A stretch of DNA of 64,000 nucleotides from Phycisphaerales bacterium (GCA_020847535.1 JADLBU010000127.1:1-64000), one strand, 5' to 3'. Numbered from the stretch's first letter, positions 32,940 through 43,588 are shown. Made by a program: numbers and translations. Notes: generated by a model not told the origin, from the letters alone.

Positions 32940-34145
32940 ATGGTGTGGGCATGTCTCAGCCTGATCGCGGTCGGATTCGCGGTCTCACTGCCGCTGACGT
33001 GGTTGCTCGTGCGCCTGGGCCACAGGCTGGAGACCTTTGATTCGGCCGGTGTACCCGGGCAGGTCAAAGCGCCGCGACGGCGCATCCCCAATACCGGCGG
33101 TGTGGCGATCTTCTGGGGAATCGCGGCTCCGATCGCGGTCGGGATCACCGTGCTCAACATCCCGTGGACGCCCTACACGCCGACTTCCAGCGTTGATTCC
33201 ACCGCCGGAGACCTGCTCGCCGGCTGGTTCCCGGGGCTTCAGGAACACCTGCCGGGGATCCGTGAACGCCGATGGGATGCCGTTGTGCTCATTCTCTCCC
33301 TGGGCATCGTCCACGCCATGGGCCTCATTGATGATCGCCGGCCCCAGCGGGCCCTGCCAAAGCTCCTGGTGATGATCGGCGTCACATCGGGCCTTGCAAT
33401 CCTGACCGGATCCCGGCTGTTGACCGCCCTCGATGGACCCGCCGGAGGGCCGTGGCTGTCGTACGTGATCACCATCCTCTGGCTGATCGCGATCATGAAC
33501 GCGATGAACTTCCTGGACAACATGGATGGGTTGTCGGGCGGCATCGGCATGATCGCCGCCTCGTTCTTCCTCGCCGGAACGCTGGTCGGGAGCCGTCCGC
33601 AGTGGTTCATCGCCGCATGCCTGGCCCTGCTCATCGGCTCCCTGGCCGGGTTCCTGGTCTTCAACGCGCCGCGGCCGTGGAGCGATCGCGGAGCTTCGAT
33701 CTTCATGGGCGATGGCGGCTCGCTGGTGGTCGGGCTGCTGCTGGGGTTCCTGACGGTCCGAACGACGTTCATCGAGCCGGCCGACACGCCGGGGTCGCAT
33801 CCGTTGAGCCCGTGGCACGGTGTGTTCATGCCGCTGGTGGTGCTGGCGATCCCGTTGTATGACTTTGCGACCGTGCTGGCGCTCCGGCTGCGACAGGGCA
33901 AGAACCCGTGGGTCGGAGATCTTCAGCACGTGAGCCATCGACTGGTGCAGCGCGGGCTTTCTCGACGCGGGGCGGTGTATGTTCTGTGGGCCTTGACGGC
34001 GGCGACCGGGTGCGGGGCGATCACGCTGCGGTCGCTGGAGGGGTGGCAGGCGATCCTGGTGGGGGTTCAGACGCTCGTGATCCTGGGTGTTCTCTTCGGG
34101 CTTGAACACGCGAGCCGGCGGATGGTCCAGGATTCGAGTCGGTAA
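32940..34145 (+). CDS. MraY/WecA-family glycosyl-1-phosphate transferase
   Basis: AMNFLDNMDGLSGGIGMI, FMGDGGSLVVGLLLGFL, multiple TM. Confidence 0.9.
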   Translation: MVWACLSLIAVGFAVSLPLTWLLVRLGHRLETFDSAGVPGQVKAPRRRIPNTGGVAIFWGIAAPIAVGITVLNIPWTPYTPTSSVDSTAGDLLAGWFPGLQEHLPGIRERRWDAVVLILSLGIVHAMGLIDDRRPQRALPKLLVMIGVTSGLAILTGSRLLTALDGPAGGPWLSYVITILWLIAIMNAMNFLDNMDGLSGGIGMIAASFFLAGTLVGSRPQWFIAACLALLIGSLAGFLVFNAPRPWSDRGASIFMGDGGSLVVGLLLGFLTVRTTFIEPADTPGSHPLSPWHGVFMPLVVLAIPLYDFATVLALRLRQGKNPWVGDLQHVSHRLVQRGLSRRGAVYVLWALTAATGCGAITLRSLEGWQAILVGVQTLVILGVLFGLEHASRRMVQDSSR

Positions 34146-34164
34146 CCGCGGAGATTCTCTCGCC

Positions 34165-36630
34165 GTGACATCGATCGCACCAGAGCCTCAACGACACGCC
34201 GAGGGCCGACTCACCGAAGGCCTGCTCTCGGCGGCGCTCGCGGGGCTCGTGTGTCTCAAGATGCTCGTTACGTACGACGCTTTCCCGGGGTGGGGCACCG
34301 ATCCGTCGATCTCGGATCAGGCGCTGGGTGTGTCGATCTCGCCCACGGGATTGCTGGGGATCAATGCAGGGATCATGCTGCTGGCAGCCGCGATCGTGGT
34401 GACCTGCCGAAGTTGCAACGGCGGGCTCGGCCGCGCGGGGATCTGCATTCGCTCAGCGCTCCTGGCAATCGGTCTGGGCGGGATCGCCTGGCACATCGCC
34501 CTCAACCCCGGCACAACGGTCGAGGATTGGCTCTCGGGATCCGATGTTGCCGCCGCCCTGTGTTCGGGCGCGGCGTTCTGGCGCCTGGCACAAAGGCCAC
34601 GCAGCGGCAGGATCGCCGCCGGGATCCTGATCGGCGTCGTCGTCATGCTCGCCGGCAAGGGCGCGTTGCAGGTCCTGGTCGAGCACGAGCAGACTGTTCA
34701 GACGTACAAAGCCTCGCGGGAGCAGATCCTCGCCGCAAACGGCTGGCTGCCGGATTCACCATCAGCGCTCGCGTACGAGCGCCGGCTCATGCAGCGCGAG
34801 GCCAGCGGCTGGTTCGGTCTCTCGAACGTCTACGGGAGCATCGTCGGCGCGGGGGCGATCGCGCTGACAGGCCTGGGATACTTCGCACCTCGCGGCGGCA
34901 AACGCGCCATCCTCTGGCTGGCAGCGCTCGCGGCGTGGACGGCGCTGGCAATGAGCCAATCCAAGGGCGCGATCGTTGCGGCGGTGATCGGCGTGGGTGT
35001 CATCGCAGGGAGCTTGGCGCTCCCTCGCGTAATGAGCTCGCGCACCGATCCGGAACCATCCGCCAGCAGTTCGTGGTGGCAGCGCCCCCGAACGCTCGGG
35101 ATGATCTCGTTCGCCCTCGTGCTCACCGTCCACGCCGGAATCTTCGTTCGCGGGATGCTCGCCGATCGCCTCGGTGAACTCAGCCTCTGGTTCCGCTGGT
35201 TCTACGTCCAGGGCGCTGCTCGCATATTCGCCGATCACACCCTCATCGGCGTCGGGCCGGCGGGGTTCAAGGATGCCTACATGCTCGCCAAGCCTCCGAT
35301 CAGCCCGGAGGATGTCGCCAGCCCGCATTCGCTCCCGTGGGATCTGGCTGCGGCCCTGGGCGTCTTCGGGGTTGCGCTGGCGGTGTTGTGGTTCACGTGG
35401 ATCTGGGATCTGGGCCGATCTCTGCTCACGGGATCTACAGCAGCCGGTGACGATGCCGATTCGACCCAGGCCATCGACGATGCAACCGCTCGCCAAGACC
35501 TCCGCCTGATCGCCGCCGGCGTCATCAGCGCTGCCATGATCTCGATCTGGATCGAACGCACCGCAAGCACACCCGAAACGGCCATCACGAAAATCGGTGG
35601 GTTGCTCGCGTGGATCATCGCCGCGGTCGTGATCGCTGCAACCAGCGATCGCTATCCACGGGCTCCGCTGGCGCTGGGCGCTGCGGCCATCGCGCTGGCG
35701 ATGCACGCCCAGATCGAGATGACCCTCACATGGACAGGCTCGGGCGCGTGGGTTCTGGCAATGATCGCCCTGGCCGCGGGATGGTCGCGCAGGCTGCACG
35801 CACCAGCAGTTCCGCCGCAGACCATCTCATCAACACTCACTTCATTCTGGCCCTCATCGCTCATCGCCCTTCTGGGGATCGCCTGCGTGCTCGCGGGAAC
35901 GCTCGGACGCATCGGCCAGGTGCATCGCTGGGAAGCCTCGCTCCTCTCGGCCGCCGACGGGCCGCTCGACATCACCCGACTCCGAGCCGCGTTCGTCGAG
36001 ATCGACTCATCCCGTGTCAGCGCCGCCGAGAAACAGGCATCGCTCGCCGCCGCGTGCCGGGAAGCCGGTCTGCCTTCACCCGCTGCCGGGCAGAGCCTGG
36101 AGGCGTTCCTCGCCGAGTTATCGCTCGCCGCGTGGATGCACTCACTCGAGCCCCTGGGCGAGGCGACGATGGCGATCCCATCGCACGGACCGACGCATCG
36201 AGCACTGAGCCAGATGGCGCTGCGAACGGCCGAGGCCGTGCCGGATCAGAATCAGCGCGAACAACTGATCGCCCGCTCGCTCGCCGAAGCCGATGCCGGA
36301 GCCCACACCCCGCGCCAACGCAGCGCAGGCCTTGCATGGTCGGCAGGTTTGCGGATACAACTGGTCAAGAGTGGACGCATCGATTCAGGTACCGGTCTCC
36401 AGGCCGCACGCGAAGCCCTGATGCAGGCAGCGCAGATCGATCCTTACAACTTCCAGCACTCCGCCCAGCTCGCCCAGATCGCAGATGCGCTCGGGCAGCC
36501 TGACCAAGCCCGCACACACGCAGCGCACGCGATCGCTCTCGAGAAGGCCGCTCGCCTTGATCCGCTTCGGCGGATGGATGACCGGACGCGTCTGGAAATG
36601 GAACGGCTCGTCGCGACGAGTCGTAAGTAA
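34165..36630 (+). CDS. O-antigen ligase/polymerase-like membrane protein with C-terminal TPR-like region
   Basis: Many TM helices; GVGPAGFKDAYMLAKPPISPEDVASPHSLPWDLAAALGVFG; GTG start. Confidence 0.7.
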   Translation: MTSIAPEPQRHAEGRLTEGLLSAALAGLVCLKMLVTYDAFPGWGTDPSISDQALGVSISPTGLLGINAGIMLLAAAIVVTCRSCNGGLGRAGICIRSALLAIGLGGIAWHIALNPGTTVEDWLSGSDVAAALCSGAAFWRLAQRPRSGRIAAGILIGVVVMLAGKGALQVLVEHEQTVQTYKASREQILAANGWLPDSPSALAYERRLMQREASGWFGLSNVYGSIVGAGAIALTGLGYFAPRGGKRAILWLAALAAWTALAMSQSKGAIVAAVIGVGVIAGSLALPRVMSSRTDPEPSASSSWWQRPRTLGMISFALVLTVHAGIFVRGMLADRLGELSLWFRWFYVQGAARIFADHTLIGVGPAGFKDAYMLAKPPISPEDVASPHSLPWDLAAALGVFGVALAVLWFTWIWDLGRSLLTGSTAAGDDADSTQAIDDATARQDLRLIAAGVISAAMISIWIERTASTPETAITKIGGLLAWIIAAVVIAATSDRYPRAPLALGAAAIALAMHAQIEMTLTWTGSGAWVLAMIALAAGWSRRLHAPAVPPQTISSTLTSFWPSSLIALLGIACVLAGTLGRIGQVHRWEASLLSAADGPLDITRLRAAFVEIDSSRVSAAEKQASLAAACREAGLPSPAAGQSLEAFLAELSLAAWMHSLEPLGEATMAIPSHGPTHRALSQMALRTAEAVPDQNQREQLIARSLAEADAGAHTPRQRSAGLAWSAGLRIQLVKSGRIDSGTGLQAAREALMQAAQIDPYNFQHSAQLAQIADALGQPDQARTHAAHAIALEKAARLDPLRRMDDRTRLEMERLVATSRK

Positions 36631-36790
36631 CTCGCTCACAAGCTGTTGCGTGGCACATCACGACACGCGTCACGAAGGCGCTGCGGCACGAGATCGCAAC
36701 GATCTTCCCGCCGATGCAAGATCTCGTCAGGGTTGCTGGCATGGATGGTGAGACGCGAATCCTCGCGGCTCGATCGAAAAGGAGCAACCC

Positions 36791-38068
36791 ATGGAGCATT
36801 TCGCACAACTGAACACTCGAATCCCCTCGCTGCGAATCTTGCACGCGGTCGCCGGCACAGCCATCCTGGGCCTTCTGGCCTCAACCGCCAGCGCCCAGAA
36901 CCTGATCGCCAACGACAGCTTCGAGTACTACGGCCAGTTCGGCGATGAATGGGCCGTCGCAGCCGGCACGCCGGACTTGTACACCGGAGGCTTCATCTCT
37001 CGCACACCCCGCTGCGGCAACGTGATCGGCCTGCGATACGAGTCATTCCTCCTGGATGCCATCAGACAGTCTCGCACGGCACTTTGGCAAGATTCGGGGA
37101 GCTACCTGGCCTACGCCGACATCGCCGGAGATCGCTCGGTATTCCCCGCGCCGTGGGTCACGTCGCTGGGCATCAAGCTGGAGGCCGGAACACAGACGGT
37201 CCACAAGAGCATCCAGGCGCCAGTGCCCTTCGCGGGAATCAACAACACCAACATCAAGAACGCGAGCTGGTATCCCCGGCTGGCCGGCTTCAAAGCCAAC
37301 ATCCCGTACCTCTCCAACTACAAAGTCACGCTCCACGACAACGACGATCGCGGCGTGCTCGCCGACAACGTACACCTCTTCCCCCTCTACTGGGATGACT
37401 GTACCTGCGGCTGGCCGCTGGGCCTTGCCGGCTTCTCGGTCGAGACCGACTACTGGTCCGGGCTTGGGCCCAAGCCTATCGAACATCTCTATCGCGGCAC
37501 GGCTTCGGGCTGCTGCGGGCCGATCGGATGCGACAACGTCAACTATGACAACGATGTCGTGTGGATCTGGAACAAGGAATGCGACCACAAGGTCACGATG
37601 ATGATCGCCGGCTGGACCTTCTGCGATCAAGGCACCAACGCCCCAAACACGCTCAAGCTCGACCTCGAACTGGAAGCCACACAGGGGACGCCCGGGTTTG
37701 TCGTGCAGTTCTACGACTGGAAGTTGCAGCGCTGGGTCGGCGCATCGGCGCTCACCGGGGGCAACTCAAGCAACCAGTTCCCGGGCGGACAAGTGACGGC
37801 GACACCGCAGTGCTTCACCGTGGACTGGACGCAGTACATGTGCCCGCAGCCCGGTAACTCAACGCTCAACACACCCCTTGGAGACTACGTCAGCCACCAG
37901 GTCAACAATGGCTCGTTCGCCCCGTTCAACAACGTGAACCTGGTGCTGGCGAGAGTAACCTTCGGTGTCTGTCCCGAGTGGATCTGCATGGCCAATTGGC
38001 CACCTCCCCCGCCCCAGGACTTCATCGTCAAGGTGCATCACGCCAAAATCGTTGCCTCGAACCCCTAA
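36791..38068 (+). CDS. Secreted hypothetical protein
   Basis: Signal peptide-like LLASTASAQNLIANDSFEYYGQ. Confidence 0.7.
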   Translation: MEHFAQLNTRIPSLRILHAVAGTAILGLLASTASAQNLIANDSFEYYGQFGDEWAVAAGTPDLYTGGFISRTPRCGNVIGLRYESFLLDAIRQSRTALWQDSGSYLAYADIAGDRSVFPAPWVTSLGIKLEAGTQTVHKSIQAPVPFAGINNTNIKNASWYPRLAGFKANIPYLSNYKVTLHDNDDRGVLADNVHLFPLYWDDCTCGWPLGLAGFSVETDYWSGLGPKPIEHLYRGTASGCCGPIGCDNVNYDNDVVWIWNKECDHKVTMMIAGWTFCDQGTNAPNTLKLDLELEATQGTPGFVVQFYDWKLQRWVGASALTGGNSSNQFPGGQVTATPQCFTVDWTQYMCPQPGNSTLNTPLGDYVSHQVNNGSFAPFNNVNLVLARVTFGVCPEWICMANWPPPPPQDFIVKVHHAKIVASNP

Positions 38069-38105
38069 GGGCTCGGGCGCAGCTCCGATCTCCATCCTCC
38101 ATCGG

Positions 38106-38136
38106 GCCGGGCGCTGAAGAGCCGCCCGGCTCTTTT
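38106..38136 (+). terminator. Intrinsic terminator
   Basis: GCCGGGCG-9 nt-CGCCCGGC-TCTTTT. Confidence 0.8.
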
Positions 38137-38139
38137 CAT

Positions 38140-39510
38140 TCACTTCCGCCTGGTCATGAACTCCAGCACATCCACCTTGCTCACGATCCCCACGATCTGG
38201 TTGTTATCCACCACCACACCCACCTGGTCGGTCTCGAAGATCCGGAACAGCTCCTCGATGCGGGCCTTGGGATAGATGAGTCCACCGATGGCGCTCGCGA
38301 TCGCCGTCGCCGGGCTGGTCGGGGTCACCCGCCCCTCGTTCAGCCCGCGCAGGACATCCACCTCGTGGACCATCCCGACCGGATTGCCCTTGGCATCGAC
38401 CATCGGCACCTGCGAGACGCCGTGGTTCTTGAAGAGGGCGATCACATCCCCGACGCTGTGCGTCTGCTTGGCGGTGATGACCTGGGCGCTGCCGCGAGCC
38501 TTGACGATGTCCTCGACCAGCCCCAGGTCGCGATCCCCACCCAGGAACCCGTAGTCCTTCATCCACGAATCCTGCAGGAACTTGGTGATGTATCGCGTAC
38601 CCGAATCCGGAAGCACCGTGACGATGGTCTTGCCCTTCCCAAGCTGCTTGGCGAGCTTGGCGGCGATATGGACGTTGGAGCCCGAGGATCCGCCGCAGAA
38701 GATGCCCTCCTCCCGCACCAGCCGCCGAGCCATCGCGAACGATTCCTTGTCATTGACCTGGTAGAACTCATCGACCACCGAGTAATCCATCGCCTGGCAC
38801 AGGATGTCCTCACCCACACCCTCGACCTTGTACACATGCGGCGTCGGCATGGTCTTGGTGTAGAAGTAGTGGTAGTGGATCGACCCGATCGGATCGACAC
38901 CCACGATCTTGACGTTGGGAGCCTTCTTCTTGAAGAAGCGGCCGATGCCCGAGACCGTGCCGCCTGTACCGGCGCCGGCGATCACCATGTCAACCTTGCC
39001 GCCGGTGTCTTCCCAGATCTCAGGGCCCGTGGAGAGCTCATGGGCGGTGATGTTGTCGGGGTTGTGGTACTGGTTGACGTAGAACGAGTTGGGCGTTTCG
39101 CGGGCGATCCGCTTGGCAGTCTCGACGTAGTGCTGCGGCGAATCGCCTGGGACATCGGTCGGCGTGATGACCACCTCGGCCCCGAACCCCTTGAGCATGT
39201 TGACCTTCTCGATGCTCATCTTGTCGGGCATCGTGAAAACACACCGATACCCCTTGACCGCCGCCCACATCGCCACCCCCTGCCCGGTGTTGCCCGAGGT
39301 GTTCTCGACGATCGTCCCCCCGGGCTTGATCTTCCCGCCCTTCTCAGCCTGGTCAAGGATGTAGACCGCCATCCGGTCCTTGATGGACCCGGTGGGGTTC
39401 ATGTGCTCGCACTTGACGAGGATGGTGGCATCGTCGGGGTTGGTGACCTTGTTGAGCTTGACAAGCGGCGTGCGGCCGACGGCTTCGAGGATGTTATTGC
39501 TGATCGCCAA
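38140..39510 (-). CDS. Cystathionine beta-synthase/cysteine synthase-like PLP enzyme with C-terminal CBS domains
   Basis: GRTPLVKLNKV, NPTGSIKDRMA, ENTSGNTGQG, GAGTGGTVSGIGRFFK; C-terminal CBS pair. Confidence 0.92.
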   Translation of the reverse strand: MAISNNILEAVGRTPLVKLNKVTNPDDATILVKCEHMNPTGSIKDRMAVYILDQAEKGGKIKPGGTIVENTSGNTGQGVAMWAAVKGYRCVFTMPDKMSIEKVNMLKGFGAEVVITPTDVPGDSPQHYVETAKRIARETPNSFYVNQYHNPDNITAHELSTGPEIWEDTGGKVDMVIAGAGTGGTVSGIGRFFKKKAPNVKIVGVDPIGSIHYHYFYTKTMPTPHVYKVEGVGEDILCQAMDYSVVDEFYQVNDKESFAMARRLVREEGIFCGGSSGSNVHIAAKLAKQLGKGKTIVTVLPDSGTRYITKFLQDSWMKDYGFLGGDRDLGLVEDIVKARGSAQVITAKQTHSVGDVIALFKNHGVSQVPMVDAKGNPVGMVHEVDVLRGLNEGRVTPTSPATAIASAIGGLIYPKARIEELFRIFETDQVGVVVDNNQIVGIVSKVDVLEFMTRRK

Positions 39511-39550
39511 GCAGAGCCTCCTGTTCCGGCCCGCGGAACCGCGGGTACGT

Positions 39551-39570
39551 GGGGGGGGGGGGGGGTGGGG
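39551..39570. repeat. Poly(G) tract G15-T-G4
   Basis: Direct reading. Confidence 0.95.
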
Positions 39571-39622
39571 AGAAGGCTAGGCAGGCATTCTCCTCCCATC
39601 GGCAGAGGCAATCCTCGCTCAT

Positions 39623-41356
39623 TCAACCCGGCGCCCGCTTCAGATACCGCATCCCACTCGCCCGCGAGGTATTCATGATGAACCCATCGACCTTGCCATC
39701 GCTCCCGCGGGTAAAGACCGCCTCGAACCCCCACACGGAGAACGAATTCGAGGCATCCCGGCTCAGTGGATACGGCTCGGCTTCTCCAGCGCCCGCGAAC
39801 CAGAGCTGACCGGCGGACACGGATGCCTTCACCGAACCGCCGATCTCATCGCTGTCGTACATCCCCTCGAAGTCGGCAAGGCCGGCGGCGGGATCGGTCA
39901 GCGTCTCAATCGGCATCAGCCGGACTTGGGGCGTGTCGGCGATCGTCTGTGTGAGCGAGATGATCTTCCCGCGATCATCCGTGCGGAACGCCAGCCGCGC
40001 AAGCTGCGGGCGATCCGTGGATTCAAACTCCATCGCCCCGATCGGCCGAGCCGAGAACCGCAGCCCTGAACTGCTCGCGATCGCCAGCGTGTCCCCGGCC
40101 CTCGTAACCGTCCAGATCGGCCCGGCATCAGCCTTGTAGCGGCCCAGGAACTTGTCCCAATCCCCCGACGACATCGAGACCGTGAGAGTTGCGGAAGGAG
40201 CCGCTGTCGCCTGTGCTTGGGGCGCAGCATCCGTGCCCGCCGCGCTGTCTGACAGGTACAGATCCGCCACCCGCCGCGCCATGATCGCCGAGTCAATCGT
40301 CACGATGTTCGCCAGGCAGATCACCGAGAGCTTCTGCTCCGGGAATCGCACCAGCTCCGCCCTGAACCCGCGCCACGCCCCCGCATGCGACACCATCCGC
40401 TGCCCGCGATGCGTGCCGATGAACAGCCCCGAGCCGTACCCGACCGGCCGACCGCCATCGAGCGTTCCCATCTTCTCCATCTGCTCGATGAACTCAGCCT
40501 TCCCCGCGCCGAGCTTGTTGTGATAGAAATTTGCATCCCACTTCGCCAGATCCTCGACCGTGGTGTAGATCCCGCCATCCCCCACGTTGTCCATCAGCGA
40601 TATCGCAAGCCCGTACCGTCCCGAGCCATCCTCGCGCGGAAAATAACTCTCCGCCCGATTCGGAATGATCGCCAGGTGGTCATCCCAGAACATCGTCGAA
40701 CTCATCCCCAGCGGTTCGAAGATCCGCTCCTTGGCAAACCGCGACATCGGCATCCCGGAGACACGGCGAACAATCTCCCCGAGCAGGAAGTAGCCGGTGT
40801 TCGTATAGCTGAACCGCTCCCCGGGCGGGAAGTTCAGGCCCTTCTGACGGAAGATGATCCCCAGCAAAAGCGAATCGGGATAGTCGTGCTCGATCGAGAG
40901 CCCGCCCAGACCCATGATCGATGTGTAATCGCGCAGCCCGCTGGTGTGGTGCAGCAGGTGGGCGATCGTGATCGGCTTCTCGTACTGCGGCAATTCGGGG
41001 ATGTGCTTGCGCACGTCATCCGTGATCGCCAGCTTGCCCTCCTCGGCAAGCAGCACAATGCACGCGGCCGTGAACTGCTTGGACGTCGATCCGACATCAA
41101 AGACGGTCTTGGGCGAGATCGGGATCCCGTAATCAAGATTCGCCGAGCCGTATCCACGCGAGTAGATGATCTTCTCATCCCGCACGATCGCCAGCGCAAC
41201 GCCGGGCGTCTCCGGACTCTTCCACTCCGCAAAGATCGCATCGATCGCCGCCGGTTCGGGATCGGCGGAGCCGGCGTGACAGATCCCGGAAAGCGAAAGC
41301 ACGAGCAGCATCGCCCCGAGTGCGACGAAATTCGGCTGAAATGCACGGCTTGTCAT
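39623..41356 (-). CDS. Serine hydrolase, beta-lactamase/class C family
   Basis: VGSTSKQFTA (SxxK), YTNTGYFLLGEIVRRVSG, HAGAWRGF. Confidence 0.88.
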   Translation of the reverse strand: MTSRAFQPNFVALGAMLLVLSLSGICHAGSADPEPAAIDAIFAEWKSPETPGVALAIVRDEKIIYSRGYGSANLDYGIPISPKTVFDVGSTSKQFTAACIVLLAEEGKLAITDDVRKHIPELPQYEKPITIAHLLHHTSGLRDYTSIMGLGGLSIEHDYPDSLLLGIIFRQKGLNFPPGERFSYTNTGYFLLGEIVRRVSGMPMSRFAKERIFEPLGMSSTMFWDDHLAIIPNRAESYFPREDGSGRYGLAISLMDNVGDGGIYTTVEDLAKWDANFYHNKLGAGKAEFIEQMEKMGTLDGGRPVGYGSGLFIGTHRGQRMVSHAGAWRGFRAELVRFPEQKLSVICLANIVTIDSAIMARRVADLYLSDSAAGTDAAPQAQATAAPSATLTVSMSSGDWDKFLGRYKADAGPIWTVTRAGDTLAIASSSGLRFSARPIGAMEFESTDRPQLARLAFRTDDRGKIISLTQTIADTPQVRLMPIETLTDPAAGLADFEGMYDSDEIGGSVKASVSAGQLWFAGAGEAEPYPLSRDASNSFSVWGFEAVFTRGSDGKVDGFIMNTSRASGMRYLKRAPG

Positions 41357-41505
41357 TGAACCCTCTCCGTTTGCGACGAACGGATGCTCGTTACGCCCCA
41401 CTGTGACATTGTCACAGCCATCCCGCAGACTAGCTTGGACCCGGTGCCGCGGATATGTTTCACGAGTTGCCCGACCACGCGACTACACGATTGGCTGACC
41501 CTCAA

Positions 41506-42663
41506 CTAATCCCCCAGCACTTCCTCACAAATTTTCATCGCCTCCGGCAACGCCTCCGCAACCCGATCCCAATCCACGCTCGCGGGCGTCGGCACCACGT
41601 ACGCCTTGCGCTCATTGTCGGACATCAAATACGTCCGGATCGGCACCGTGCGCTGCTCCGTCTTGGCGAGCATGGCCTCGGTCTGCTGGGACATCAGGAA
41701 CTCGGCGAGCAGGCGGGCTTCCCTGGGATTGGGGCAGCCCTTGAGGACGGCGACCGTGTTGGGAATCACGATCGCCCCGAGGCTGGGCAGTTCCGTGCGC
41801 GCCGATGCCCCGCCCGGCGCTTCCTCGCCACGGCCGCCCGCGCCATCGGCAACCTTGGATTCGTTGGCCTCGTAATGCATCGCCACCGGCCAGGCGTTGA
41901 GCTGGGCCGACCACACATCATCCGTGTCCGTCAGCCCGACATCGATCTCACCCATCGAGAGCCCCCGCGCCACCGCCGAGTTGCCATCGTACAGCTTCAC
42001 CTCGTTGGCCTTGAGCGCCTCCAGCCAGCGGCGGAACTCCACCGGCCCATGCATCGCCGCCAGCGCAGCCATGTGCGCCCGCGTCGTGCCGAACTGAGGC
42101 CTGGCGATCCCGACCTTGCCCTTGAGAGCCGGCGCGGTGAGCTGCCGCAGCGTGGTGGGTGCATCGGTGCTCTTGATCCAGCGCGAGTTGTACGCGATCA
42201 CGCGGGCACGCTGGGCGAACGCGTGCCACGAACCATCGGCAGCCCTGAACTCCGCCGGCCAGGGTGTGCCGTTCGCGGGATCCAGCGGCGGGGATTCGAT
42301 CGGTTGCAGCAGGCCCTGCTTGGCAAGCAGGACCGTGCCCAGCGGCTCGCTGGACCACCACACATCGGCTCGCGGGTTGTCCTTCTCGGCGAGCAGCCGC
42401 TGGATCAGTCCGGTGGTCTTGGTCGCCTCGGTGTCCCCCACCATCTCGACGATGATGCCGAACTCGACGCGGAAACGGTCGGCGATCTCGCGGGCGATCG
42501 GATCATCCACGCTGGTGTAGAGCACCACGGTTCGCGGCGGAGGCAGCTTGTTGGCAGCGCGATCCCAGCGCCCGGACATCGCCAGGATCGCAAAGACGAT
42601 CGCCGCCAGCAGCACGACGACTGCGCCGATTCCAAACGCCCATTCCCGGGCGGTTCGAGCCAT
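41506..42663 (-). CDS. ABC transporter extracellular solute-binding protein, iron(III)-binding-like
   Basis: VVLYTSVDDPIAREIADRFRVEFGIIVEMVGDTEATKTTGLIQRLLAEKDNPRADVWWSSE. Confidence 0.85.
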   Translation of the reverse strand: MARTAREWAFGIGAVVVLLAAIVFAILAMSGRWDRAANKLPPPRTVVLYTSVDDPIAREIADRFRVEFGIIVEMVGDTEATKTTGLIQRLLAEKDNPRADVWWSSEPLGTVLLAKQGLLQPIESPPLDPANGTPWPAEFRAADGSWHAFAQRARVIAYNSRWIKSTDAPTTLRQLTAPALKGKVGIARPQFGTTRAHMAALAAMHGPVEFRRWLEALKANEVKLYDGNSAVARGLSMGEIDVGLTDTDDVWSAQLNAWPVAMHYEANESKVADGAGGRGEEAPGGASARTELPSLGAIVIPNTVAVLKGCPNPREARLLAEFLMSQQTEAMLAKTEQRTVPIRTYLMSDNERKAYVVPTPASVDWDRVAEALPEAMKICEEVLGD

Positions 42664-42787
42664 GCCTGTTCCCCTGCGCGCGGACCTCCACCCGCCAGAC
42701 AAAGGTATACCACCAGTCGCGACGATTCGCACGACATTCTGCCATCCTTTGTCACCGGTGTTGACCCCACCTCGATATGCTGCTGTC

Positions 42788-43504
42788 ATGACCCGCATGC
42801 AAAGCAAACGCCAGGTCGGAAGCACCAAGGCCCGCAAGCCCAAGAAGTCAAGCACCGCAACCGTTCGCGTGCCCGCCAGGCCGCGGAAGTCCGCCGCCCG
42901 CAGCTCGTTGATGGGAGTATCCGACAACGGCGTTCGGCTGGGCACGCTGAACCTGGAAAAATGGATCAAGGCCAACCGGGCGAACCTCAAGCCCCCCGTC
43001 GGCAACCGCCAGCTCTTCACCGACAGCGACGATGTCATCCTCTTCGTCTCGGGCGGTCCCAACACCCGCAACGACTACCACGTCAACCCCACCGAGGAGC
43101 TCTTCTACCAGATCAAGGGAGACATCGCCGTCCGCATCCGCCCCCTCGATGACTCCTCGCCGCGCGATGTCATCATCAAGCAAGGCGAGCTCTTCCTCCT
43201 GCCGCGCTGGGTCCCCCATCGCCCGCAGCGGCCCGCCGGCACCGTCGGCCTCATCGTCGAGTTCCCCAGGCCCGACGGCCAGCTCGATGCCCTGCGCTGG
43301 TACTGCGCTTCGTGCGATGAACTGGTCAACGAGGCCCAGTGGCAACTCCGCAAGATCGATGAGGATCTCAAGATCATCATGGAGGCGTTCTGGGAGGGAC
43401 CCGAAGAGCAGCGGACCTGCCCGGGGTGCGGCGAGGTGATCCAGCGGGCCGGAGCGATCGAGCTCAAGCAAGGCAAGATCCGCAAGGCTCCCCGCTCCCG
43501 CTGA
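42788..43504 (+). CDS. 3-hydroxyanthranilate 3,4-dioxygenase-like cupin
   Basis: NDYHVNPTEELFYQIKGDIAVRI, LLPRWVPHRPQRPAGTVGLIVE, C-terminal WYCASCDELV...CPGCGEVI metal site. Confidence 0.85.
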   Translation: MTRMQSKRQVGSTKARKPKKSSTATVRVPARPRKSAARSSLMGVSDNGVRLGTLNLEKWIKANRANLKPPVGNRQLFTDSDDVILFVSGGPNTRNDYHVNPTEELFYQIKGDIAVRIRPLDDSSPRDVIIKQGELFLLPRWVPHRPQRPAGTVGLIVEFPRPDGQLDALRWYCASCDELVNEAQWQLRKIDEDLKIIMEAFWEGPEEQRTCPGCGEVIQRAGAIELKQGKIRKAPRSR

Positions 43505-43548
43505 CTCGCGAAATGAATCCTGCCGACTTGGCCTTTTTCTATTAGCTG

Positions 43549-43585
43549 ATCCGCGTTCGTCCGCGAAATCCGCGGCTGCATTCTG
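43549..43585 (+). repeat. Dispersed repeat A copy 2
   Basis: ATCCGCGTTCGTCCGCGAAATCCGCGGCTGCATTCTG. Confidence 0.85.
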
Positions 43586-43588
43586 CCT

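Noticed and set aside
37978-39678. 566-aa + strand ORF
   Set aside because: Antisense to the CBS-like enzyme.
41455-43152. 565-aa + strand ORF
   Set aside because: Antisense to the solute-binding protein and out of frame with the dioxygenase.
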